64,000 nt of DNA from positions 19,253,318-19,317,317 of the forward strand of contig NC_087070.1 in assembly GCF_963678635.1 (NCBI RefSeq), in the 5' to 3' direction. Made by a program: the position numbers and the translations under genes. The stretch is from Symsagittifera roscoffensis (lineage: Eukaryota; Xenacoelomorpha; Acoela; Convolutidae). Below the pieces are notes generated by a model. It was given only the letters and a program-made list of their open reading frames with translations, was not told where the DNA came from and made no database searches. This document shows, in pieces, positions 1 through 11,400 of this stretch; within the stretch, counting starts at the first letter, position 1; every line of letters starts with the position of its first letter.

Positions 1-821
1 AGAATTTTCCAACAACCGTAAAATTTAAATCTCATTGGAGTGAACTTGAAGAAATTAATTATGGTTAACCAAAGCAAAGTTTAGCATCATGCACCGTGCA
101 GTGCTCAAAATCACTAGTACAATGAAGTGAATACGCATCAATAAAGACTATAGTGCAACTAATTAACTATCAGGCGACGCTTTCTTGATCAGAATCAAAA
201 TAATTTGAACTTTGAAAAAAGAATCAGTCATCTGCAAGATTTGGTTGAATAAATTTACAGCAATGGTGTTAATTATGTTGAAGTAAAGTTGTGCAACAAG
301 TTACGCAGACAAAAGTTCAGCAAAGCCTCGGCTTAAAACTGAAGAACAAAACTCCCTCTATTTGGTATCCTAGTTAGAAACTGGGCTATTAGTTAGAAAC
401 CAGAAAGGGATAAATGTTCCTACACCAACAATACAATTACTAACATACATCATGCAGAGAAACGAGCCATGCAAATTAAATATTTCAAACATGCAAATGA
501 AAGTTTATGAGGCAAAGAAAAAAAGACAGCTACTGCGAGTTTAGACTAATTACAAAAAAAAATATTATTGTTAATTTCATAATTTGAAAAGACTTAAATG
601 AAAAGTTTTTCAGTCTTTTTTAAACAAAATTAAAAAAGGAACTTATTCTGGGGTTCATTAGTGGATTTAAAAATTAGGAATAGCTGTACCCAGGCATTTG
701 AATCAGGCTTTCGCAAGGTGGCAAATATTGACGCTCAATATTCCTAAACTAAGCTAGATCTAAACTCGCAAGACAAATAGTATATAGAAAGCTGCAGCAC
801 ATAACACAAACACACACTCAC
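1..821. other. Unannotated stretch at the left window edge
   Basis: AT-rich sequence with no gene, RNA or clear repeat that I recognise. If the PMCA gene continues, this would be intron or terminal exon plus 3' UTR. A possible minus-strand acceptor (ccaaatcttgcag) is at about 228-240. Confidence 0.3.
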
Positions 822-964
822 CGCATCTTGCAAAGAATACTGGGCATCTCGAGGCGTTGCATTTGGGATCCATCATCATCGGCACTTCTCGCAGGACAGC
901 GCAATATATTTGTTGGACGAAGACGTTGATAGTCGTGACACTTTACGGACACAGTAGAATAAGA
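822..964 (-). other. Candidate further PMCA C-terminal exon (uncertain)
   Basis: The stretch ends in a strong donor sequence (GATGCG/GTGAGTGTG) at 822. It can follow a weak acceptor (ggtgacag) at 965. In phase 0 it would be open for 47 codons. I see no PMCA tail similarity, so this is only a splice-signal call. Other weak acceptors on this strand occur near 228 and 1597. Confidence 0.2.
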
Positions 965-2331
965 CTGTCACCAAAGATGTGTGAAAATAAGACAATATAG
1001 AACATAGCAGTGATAGGTGCGACGAAGATGATTGCTTGGACGAACTGTTTGATATAAACATCGGCTGAGTTTTTCTTTAAAAAACTCGACTTCAAGTCGT
1101 TTAAATCCTTAAGTCGAACAAAAATTTCGATTCCCAAAAGATACATCCCGCCATTTAACCCATAACAATTGGATCTATTCTTGGACTCCAAAGGTCCAGT
1201 GACCCAATCGCTCTGGTGTCCATTCACTTTTTCAATCAAACCACAACAAGGGTTAAAAAACTAATCAATTCCAATCGTTGACAATTTCCACGGGTTTCTA
1301 TAGGAGATAAAGAGGGAATGATTTTTGCATACTTTTTCGCACTCAAGAATAGAAAGTTCTACCCAATACCCAATTTATGCAGATGCAACAAGTCAAGTCA
1401 AAATGCACAAAGCTGTAGCACATTGGGGTTCAAGTCATGAAAAGGAGCATCAAGCAATATTCACTACGCAGAAAAATACAAGAAATGAGTTTTCTTCCAG
1501 GGCCTTGAGATTGAGCTGCCATTTCGATTATTTTCTCAAAATTTTCAATTAAATTGTCTTGTGTTAATAGCCCACAATTGAAGTTTTAATAAGACCCTGA
1601 GAAACTTATTTTTACCATTTTATAAAGATACCATTTTTACTGCACATTGATTCGCGCACATCAGTTGACAAATAAACGTTAAAGGTTACTATTTATCTAT
1701 GCACGTTCGACAAAAATTAGTCTGAATAGCATTTTGAATCAATCTATTCTAGGTTAATTTGCCGCGGAGGTGCAGCAACAGGACAGAAAAGACTTTAACT
1801 TCGCGATAGAAACATCAAAATTTCCAGGACAACCTAGCGAAGAACTCAAACATCGATTTTTGATTTTACTTTTCAATGACACTTTCTTAAACTGTTTAAT
1901 ACTCATTCTAACCGACTTCATTTAATATCAGTCGTGAAAATGAGCTGGATAGGGGTCTTATATTGTTACTATTCAATCAATTCTAGTCTTGTGCACAAAC
2001 AAGATATAACGTCACATATAAATACTGTTATTAAGTCTTCGTGTATTGTTAGATGCCATATCACAATGATCAATGACTTGTGAGCTTCACAGCTTTTGAC
2101 CAAAATGGCAAAATTCAGACGCAAAAAGCAGAAAAATCTGTCAATAATGAAGATTATCTTCCGCTCTGCCTTCGAAAAGAAAGTAGTGAGAAAGTATAGT
2201 TTAACCATATAGAAATATTAGCTTAACCAGAAAATAACTAATTTTAAAAATGTGAAAAACTGGAAGCATTGAAAACATCAACCGGATTCATTTTTTCACA
2301 CCTAACTGAGACGACGGACGTGGTAACTGAC
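965..2331. other. PMCA intron 18 or 3' region, no clear feature
   Basis: Between the calmodulin-binding exon and the candidate tail exon. A minus-strand open frame at 943-1239 contains a hydrophobic run but has no family I recognise and no coding support. Confidence 0.3.
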
Positions 2332-2462
2332 CTGTTGTTGTATCCTGGTGACACCCCTGACCCAAAGTACTCTGCTCCTGTTGTCGGCTCCTCCCGCTCC
2401 CCCGCCCGAGCTACCCGGGTTGAAGTTGACAGCAGTGGCGTCTGCGTCTCCTCTGTCACCGC
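2332..2462 (-). CDS. PMCA exon 18: calmodulin-binding domain, residues 1102-1145
   Basis: Encodes a Gly/Asp-rich linker ([13 protein letters not shown]) and then [14 protein letters not shown] (1132-1145). This matches the N-terminal half of the PMCA calmodulin-binding, autoinhibitory helix, which reads ILWFRGLNRIQTQ in vertebrates, including the anchor Trp (1135). Acceptor is tgtttgttcag/GC and donor is CAACAG/GTCAGT in phase 0. This is exactly where mammalian PMCA splice site C separates a from b tails. Reading through the donor would add nine residues and a stop. Confidence 0.88.
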
Positions 2463-5400
2463 CTGAACAAACAACATCAAAGTTCACAGCCATTATTTAC
2501 AGTCAGGTATCCGGTTTCCAATATAGAGTTCATCTCGCATATAAAAGGTTTTGCAAAGTTGAGCAAGAATTAAGTGCAATATCTTCGATGTGCGAGAGTT
2601 GACGCCAAATTGTTGCCAATGTCGTTTCCAGTCAACGAATCTTTACGAAGTCAATCAATCTAAAACTGCTCATTTTGATGTCAGGGGCCAATTTTTTATG
2701 CATTAGAACAGGTAAAAACTGTCGAGAAAACAAATCGACCCAAAACAAACCAGTTTTTGATCGATTATTGCACTGAAGATTATCGATATTGCCAACAATT
2801 TGGCATGACTACACTTTCGGGTCTTAACGTCACATCAAAACAGAATTACAAACCAGAAAGAGAGCTTAGATTGATTGACCTTAACAAGTTTTTAAGCAAG
2901 ATTAATTTTTTTAATGAACTTTGAAATAGTCGAGGTCAACAAACAGCCGCGTTTAAACCTTATAACATGCAAGGTCTTCTCGCATCATCTGTTGAAATTC
3001 CACGAGATATTATAATTCAGTTAAAGCTCAACATATTTCAAACAAATCGAATATCTCCAAATAATAGGAGATACAACTTCGTTTATAACAGGAAATTTCT
3101 TGCTTTCCATAATGAGCTGATAATTAGTGCCTTCCAGGTGACAATAATATCGCTTGAAAGAATTATAAATTTCAATGCCTCAATTTCGAGTTATTGTTTG
3201 GCACGTGAAGACCCTTAATTTCCAAAATGCAAATTTTTTTGACGTGGAATCTCAGGGATTTGTCTTTCTGTGCAAAAAAAATTACAGCAACTTTCAGTGT
3301 TTCCAGAGATAGGAGTACTTCTCATGTGACAATGTGCAGAAGTTTTTCTTGTGCAATTTTCAAAAAGAGCAGTAAAGAGAAAAACAACCAAGCGTGCAAA
3401 AATCAGTTCTAAATAGGTAAATAAGTGTCTTTACTTCGTTCATCGACTCTCAAAAACCCAAATTGCGATTTAGAAATTTTCTGACAATGATTTTCTTTCT
3501 TTCGCTTAAGATGTGCCGGACTGGAAAAATCAGGCCTTACACTAAAAATGGTTCTGTCTCACGTAGTAGGCAAAACTTTGACTAACGCTGCTTCCCCTCT
3601 TCGATTTTTGACTCTGACACTGAAGGCTTTGCAATTAAATTCGACAGCAAGTTTTGTCTTTTAAGGTCAACAACCTTTAAATTGTTGCTTCAAAATTGCC
3701 TAAATCCAAGTCGATACTATTCGAAACAATTAGCAATTGAACAAAAACTGCCTTTTTTCAAAAAATAACCATAAACAGTGGGAAAAAGTAAAACCAATAG
3801 CCGAAAAAAATGCAGTTGAAAAGATCGACTGATTTTTTATCTTCTCAGTTTCCGAACTGCTTAGAGAAAATTCATCAGCTAGTATACACAAATGAAACGT
3901 CAACAATTGACAATTTTTAACAATGAACAATTTGAAAAATTAAAAGCCACCCAAAAAATGAGAAAACAGCATTTACAAAAATTTCATAATTTTGTCTCAG
4001 TTATGTTCAATTTGCGGAAACCACATCCAGCAGAACATTCGCAGGCAAGAAGCAAATTCAGAAACATCAGCATTCAGATAAATTTTAGAGAAGTATTTCA
4101 ATTAAAACGAAAAAATTTTGGTAAACTCCCATTGAGCCAAATGGTTGTCATAAAACGATTTTTATGCTTCTGCGCATTTCCGAAAGACGGCCATGTAATT
4201 AGGTTTCTCTCCAAAACGACCGAAAGTTAAGTTTTTAGTTAATTAAAGGCAATAAACGATAAGCCGAAACCATTTATGCCAAAAAAAACTTCAAGCGAAA
4301 AAAAGGAAAACATTGGAAGTCAATGCTAGTAGACATACAAATGAAAAACGCTTAAAACTACTATGAAAATAGCCGAGAGTACAAGGAACTTCCGCAATGT
4401 GGCAAATATTAGGACAAAATATAATCAGACAAACCTTAGGCTGACTATCTTTTTAAAACAGAGTATGTTCAGTTTGAAAAAAAAACAGGTCCTGGCTAGA
4501 TTCGAGTCTAGGAACTCTAACATCTCAAAATAACCGTTACTTCTCGGCTAAGATTAGTGGCTAAGAAAAAAATCAATTTAAAATTCTGGGGCTATCCAGT
4601 ATTTTTTTAAGCAAACTTTAACTTGAAAAAGTATATATTTCGATTTGATAAGCGCAAGGTCGCCAGTTAAAAACGAAACAAAAATCATGGAAAAAAAAAC
4701 ATTAAATAGATAAAATTACAATGACCAATTTTGAAGGTCGACTTTTCTGTAAACGATTCTAACGGGGAAAACAATTGTGTTTAGATATTTTATAAATTGG
4801 CAGATATAGGAAACTTAAATTCTGGAAAAAGATGCAAAGCAAATTAAAACTGAGGCGAATCTGCGCTTCGCAAACACTAGCGAGAAAAAAAAACAAAAAA
4901 CAGCTCGATAAAGTGAAATAAAACAAAAAGTAAGAAGCCTTGAAAATTGCTATAGCGGATTCGATCCTACGACGAGGAAATTTAGAGTCATGTGCCCTCG
5001 CATCTGTGCCACGCGCCCTTGATAATTTCCTAACACTAGCCACAAATAAAGCAGCTACATATGCTAATAAATTGCCAATGCAATACAGCCAAAGTGACAA
5101 CAAATACATACAGACCCAATATTACATGTCATAATATGAATATAACAAACTGAAGGCATCCACACTAACTTTGAATTTAGAAAGTATTAAATCAAATTAT
5201 GAATAATCTATTCATTTAAAAAAACTACGATATTGGAAAACTTCTGAAATCAAGTTTTTATTATTGTAATGTTGTATAAAACAAATGGCTTTTTTTGGTT
5301 CGTTTGATGAATTAAAAATGCATCAACTGTGTTAACTTATTAATAATCGAAAGTCATATACTAAACGCATATACTATCAAAAAGCCGTAAAAGATCCCGA

Positions 5401-8400
5401 AAAGTGGCACCAATCTTTGTGACTTAGGTTGGAAAAAAAAGAATAGTTGTACTATTAAACTAAGCTCACTAAAGCGGGCTAGTGTAACCGTCCCTATGCT
5501 GGTTTCAAAATGAAATATCTCAAAAAACTCTTTCTTCGAATCAAAAAGCGACTGCAAATAAATTAGCACAATTTGGCAACCAGCACAGCAAAAAGTTACT
5601 TTTCTGACTATTGCTAAGACTCCCTAGCTACGGTAATCAGTACTTCACCCATTCTATTCGTTATTTGTGTGGCTTAATGGGTGTACAGTTCACACGAAAC
5701 TTCGTGCTTTATGCAATAAGCTACCTTTACTATTGCTGAAAACTGCATCATCTAAACAAGAGACGTCGATGGCATTCAAGCCTCGAGTAGAAGCATATTC
5801 CAAAAATGTACTATTTTGCGTATTTAGAGAAAGGCAAGCGATTGTTTGAACGGTTAAGGTAGTGTTTGTAGCTTCGCATCTAAGTTGTTATGAGATGTAG
5901 ATAGAAAAGGAAAGAGGGACAGCGGCGGCTTCAGCGGCAGTTGATTGATAGTTTACAAACTGGTTAGAGGGTAAGGAAAGGAGCGCTTACTCAATTCTAC
6001 TTCTGACGGGTAACTTGGAACTAAAACGGTGAGCAGTGTTACCATTCTCGCGACACATCTTTGAGAGCCCATCTAAGACTGCTAAACCTGCATTTTACAA
6101 TAAACATTGATTTGTCAGCTTATCAGGTGCTTTATTCTGTAGGCTAAATAAACATGCCACTTAACAAAAAATATATAACTCTAAAAAAGGTGTTCAACTA
6201 AATTATCTCTACAACATTAAAAAACAGCAAGATAAAACTCTTCTATAATAACTTCGCAATAACTACTCTCCATGCTACCAACTATGACATTTAACATTTC
6301 GTCTCACTGCATGATTGTAAGCCATACCTCTCGTGTTTTAGTTATCTATTTATCTTATTAGAAAAGTTGGTTCTACCTGGAGTAGCGGAAAAACAGCAAG
6401 ATAAAACTCTTCTATAATAACTTCGCAATAACTACTCACCATGCTACCAATTATGACATTTAACATTTCGTCTCACTGCATGATTGTAAGCCATACCTCT
6501 CGTGTTTTAGTTATCTATTTATCTTATTAGAAAAGTTGGTTCTACCTGGAGTAGAGGATGCCCTGTGGTTGGGCTGGTTCGCATTGGCACCTCCTGCGCC
6601 TCCAGTCTTGCCCTCTTGGTTGGAGTAGTCTTCGGTGGTGTCGCCCCATGAGAACCAGGATGGGAGGGAGGATTCTGGCACAAAGTTGAGCACCTGGGCC
6701 CACACCAAGGTGCCCAGTCCGAAGGCCACACTCCACAGCCACAGTTCCCAACCCAGAGGAGTGGTGAATGTGATCACGTCTCCAAACTGCACGATGACCA
6801 CCTATAACACAAAGAGATTCAAATAGATTGATCAAGAACCAATTTCCGTTGTGGCACAAAATTCTTTTTGCGATACAGCATGATCGAACCTTGCGATACA
6901 GCATGATCGATTTGCGATACAGCATGATCGAAAGCTTTTTCTCTATTTTTCTTAGAAAAAAAGTGGGGAATTTAGAGTTTCTAACCCCTCATTTAATGTA
7001 GTTTTACAATTTGCAGTTTATTTGAAACAGATTTGCAGAGCTCGAAGTATTTTAAAAGACTGCTTAAAACGTAAATGGGGAATGAAAAATTCCGATGGTT
7101 TCATTTAACCCTTTTTTGAATTTCTAATTGTATCGGATTTCGCTCTACTCACTTGGGCTATGATTGTGCCGATGACTATGCATATAAACAGTGCATTTGT
7201 GTGTATATTCTGGAACACGTTTCTTTCTCCGTGGATCTTGCGTGCGTTGATCTCATTGAAGCACTGCATCAGCACGAACACGTTGAATACCATGGTGAAG
7301 TGATCGTTCGGTACTTTTGCCTTTCGGCCAAAGTCAGTCGGTTCTATGTCGCCTCCAAGAGGTAAAAAGTAGGGCCCTGAAGAAACAATTAGGAGGTGAG
7401 ACTTCAATGCAAGAAATGCTGATGAAAACAAATGATGATAACTTGAGGGAGTCTTGAAGTTTAAGGCTGTTCAAAGAATGAGTGGCTACCTGCAAATAGG
7501 ATGGCATATAGTACTGCCAGTTGGTATATGGCCTGACCGACTATGTTTCTGGCCATCATGGGGGAAATGAGGGGCTTGGTCCTGCCGTAGGGTTTCCTGT
7601 TCAGCAGGTCCTCCGTTGGCATCTCCGTGGCCAGGGCCAGAGAAGCGAACGTATCCATGATCAGATTCACCCACAGCAGCTGGATCGCTTTCAACGGGGA
7701 GGCCTAAACAACATATTTACATCTGATTGCTTAACTCCGTCTATGAAAATTGGTAGAAAATATAAGAAGTGTTACAACTCTACATTCAATGATATTCAAG
7801 TTACATAACATTCTGCTCTATTTTTAATTCAACATCCCTTCAATCAAGAGGATGGTCATTCGAGATTATCTAAACAGCGCTGGTCTTTATTTCACTCCCC
7901 TTACGTCTTAATTTCTATTCAAAAAACATGCCTCAAATATCACACCACTAATGTTTTCGTAGATTTTTAGATCTAATCGCAGTTCAGCATGAAACTTTTG
8001 ATCTACAAACGCTAATCGTATTCCAAAAACATACATTTATCAATATTCTTGAAAATGCATGAAAACATGAAAAGCAACTGCATCGACGCATATGCCTAAA
8101 TTACAGCAAATTGACGGGTCTAGGACAACAGGCCGACGGGACTTCAAGCCGAAGGGACTTCAGGCCGAAAATTAAACCTTACATGCACCTCAAATCATTA
8201 TTTTGTCATCTGTAAAACGTAGCTTGTCAAAATCGTAGGCTAGTTTGCTGCATAATAAGCCTCATTTATGACAATGAATTACTTAGGATTGGCATTAGTT
8301 AATAATATCAGCCGTTTTTTTGAAATGCATAAATTATAAACAAGAAAATTACCTTCAACTGTGTTTTATTTTTCAACTTTCCTTAACATCATTTGGAGGT

Positions 8401-11400
8401 TTAAATCTTATGAAAACGCTTATAATTACCGAATAAAGATCATGAAATTGAGAAATTCTTCAAAAAAGTTTCAAATTAACCTTATTTCATGACTTAATGA
8501 GAAAATTTTCGGCTTGAAGTCCCTAATTTTACGATTCGGCTTGAAGTCCCGTCGGCTTGATGTCCGGCACCCCAAATTGACGTATTGCAATGCAATGACC
8601 GTTCAAGACAAGTTCCAAAATAGTTAAGGCCTATACGTCATTTCGAAATCACAGGCACTGATCAAAGGAACATACAAATTAAATCATGTCTGAGCTCCAA
8701 TAGAGCTTTCTTACTATCGCATAACGATTACATCAAAAGAAAAACATCAACTAAGTTTAATGTGTGAGTTTATACTGACCATGATAATGCATGAGGAGGT
8801 GAACGCGAGTATGATGGCGACTAAGTTGACAGTGAGTTGGAACTGGAGGAACTTGGCGATGCCGTCATACACATTCCTGCCCCACATGACTGCTCTCACA
8901 ATGGAGGTGAAATTGTCGTCTGTCAGGATAATGTCCGACGCCTCCTTCGCCACGTCCGTGCCCGCAATACCCTGAATTACATTTTCACAATAATGACCCA
9001 ATATAGTAGTTCATTAAGTCCGTGAGCGCAATGAACTATTAAATTTCGAGTACAAGTGCTGAACTAGGAAACATTATAAACATAAACCAACAGACAATTG
9101 AATGGTGTCAATAACATTGAGGAAACTTAAAAAAAAAACGATTGATCTCTTATTTGGAATTTTTTCAAATTTCGAGAAAATATATAATCAAAAAGCTCTT
9201 TGAAGAATCTCATGATCTTTTCTCAGCCAATGAGCTACGCATTATTTAGGATGCAGAAAAATTAATACAGAGGAGAAGCGGAGCTTTGCTCACTTGCGAT
9301 ACAGTGCTGATTCAAACTAAACGGATAAAACGCGTTAAACTTGAAATTTCAAATCCGTTTTTCTCAAATTGGGTTGAGTTTAGGTGAAAACTTATAAATA
9401 CAAAACTTGCTTAAAATTTTAGCAGAATTTTTATTGTGTAGTTTGTTTTGCGAAATTCGGGCCCAAAATTTTACCTCAAAAATGGGTCATTTTGGCTTTT
9501 CTTAGTTAATCAAAAATTACGCCGAAAATACCCAGTCGATCACACACATAATTATATCAAAGTGAGCCCTTACGTAGCCCAACAAACTTTAACAAGGTAT
9601 ATCTCCAAAATATTGTATAAGTTAGTTTTTATTTATGCTTGATAGACAAAGGTCGTTTTTACTATATAAAATACCAACTTTTTATTTAAAAACAATTTTT
9701 AAACAATTTGCAATTTTTTTTGGAGAAAATACCGTTCATAAAGTTTGTTGGGCTACGTAAGGGGCTCACTTTGATATAATTATGTCTGTGATCGACTGGG
9801 TGTTTTCGGCGTAATTTTTGATTAACTAGGAAAAGCCAAAATGACCCAACAAGCAAAACAAGTTACACCATAATAATTCTTCTATAATTTTAAGCAAGTT
9901 TTGTATTCATAAGTTTTCACCTAAACTCAACCCAATTTGAGAAAAACGGGTTTTAAATTTCAAGTTTAACGCGCTTTGTCCAGTTAATTTAAATCAGCGC
10001 TGAACAACACTATAAAGATAAGACAAGATAAAAAACATTAGTAAAAAACGATAAGTCGATAAAAAACACTAGGTGAACCAAAATTTTCGTATGTCTCCAT
10101 TCAAGATAACTAGGAGCCCAGCTAAGGTGGAATTCCTCATGCGCGAAGGACTGAATGCGAGACAAAAAATCAGCCAACCAGATTTCAGTAATCATAAATT
10201 TGGAAAGAAAGTAAACATTTCCAGGGACTGAATATTGATTTAGGCCGAATACAAAAACGGCAGAAAAATGAAAAAATTTGTGAAATTGTCACTGACCGCC
10301 GCCGAATTGGGACGAATTTTATACTTCAAGGGTTTCGTTATAAAAGAAGCAAAATATTGCTTCATTTAATTCATTTTAATTGAATGGCAATTGATTTTTT
10401 TTAAAAATTGTCTTTCGGCTAATATTGTTGTTTTCGGTCCTTCGCTCACAAGTTTTTTCGCCCATTCGGTCCTTCGCGCTTGAGAATAGCCCCCCTCCCC
10501 AGCTAAAAATATTTTTTGAACTTAATATACTGATGTGGGATGAAAAGCGTCGTTTAAAAAATTGGGCATATTCCAAACTTTAGTTGTTTCTCTACTAAAA
10601 TAAGTAAGAATGACGATGTTTGAGATATTCAAATTATCCCAAGGTGGATACTTCTTTTAAAAAATGCGTGCAACCATATCTTTAGTTTGGACCCTTCGTC
10701 TTAGATTTGATAGTCTAGTTTTTGAGAAAAATCAAAAAGTTTCTAAGAAACGGTCAAAAATTCAAAAACTTTCTGAAATCCATAATTTTTCTTCTGCAAA
10801 AATTGGGTCGTGGCCGCTTAAGCTAAAAAAATCCTAGAAACGGGCTTCTCGACTGAGCACTTAATCTGACAATTGTCAGAATAGTTTTTGATAAATCAAA
10901 AAGTTTCATAAACTGCCAAAACTTCGATTAAACCCTTGATATCAGATTTGCAGGATAGTTATAGAGAAGTAGAAAGTTTGCAAAAACGGTCGACACACCA
11001 AAACTTTGATATTTCCTAGAATCATAGCTAATTGTGTGAAAAACTGGCCGCATCGCTTATGCAGAACAGATTCACACAACCTGTTATTTCGATGAAACCC
11101 AAAAACTCAGATTTGGGAGGGTTTTTGAGAAAAGTCAAATAGTTTTCGAGCAAAGTCAAAAAACGGGAAAAAAAAACATAACTTTTTGTTTGAGAAAAAT
11201 TGGCGAAGAATATTATGCAAGAGAGCTTCACACAACCCGTTATTTCGATTTAACCTAAAGTCTCAGATTTGTGAGGGTAGTTCGAGAAAATGTCAAAAAC
11301 TCAAAAAACGGTCAAAACTCAAAAATTTGACTTTTCCTCGGGTTATAACTTTTGATGAAATAGATTTGAAGGTCCGCTAATGCGGGGATTCTTTCCACCG

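Larger units (their letters stand above)
2463..6220. other. PMCA intron 17, outer part
   Basis: 4.1 kb intron between exons 17 and 18. Holds the SINE-C-like head near 4.49-4.57 kb and a long SINE-A copy at 4.85-5.50 kb. The rest is A/T-rich sequence without recognisable features. A short end fragment of the dispersed ~400 bp repeat is at about 3420-3455. Confidence 0.6.

Noticed and set aside
943-1239. A 98-codon minus-strand gene
   Set aside because: No family match and it lies near the PMCA tail region; at best it might overlap an unproven exon.
4940-5134. A short plus-strand coding gene
   Set aside because: The frame is inside the SINE-A repeat, overlapping its tRNA-like head.
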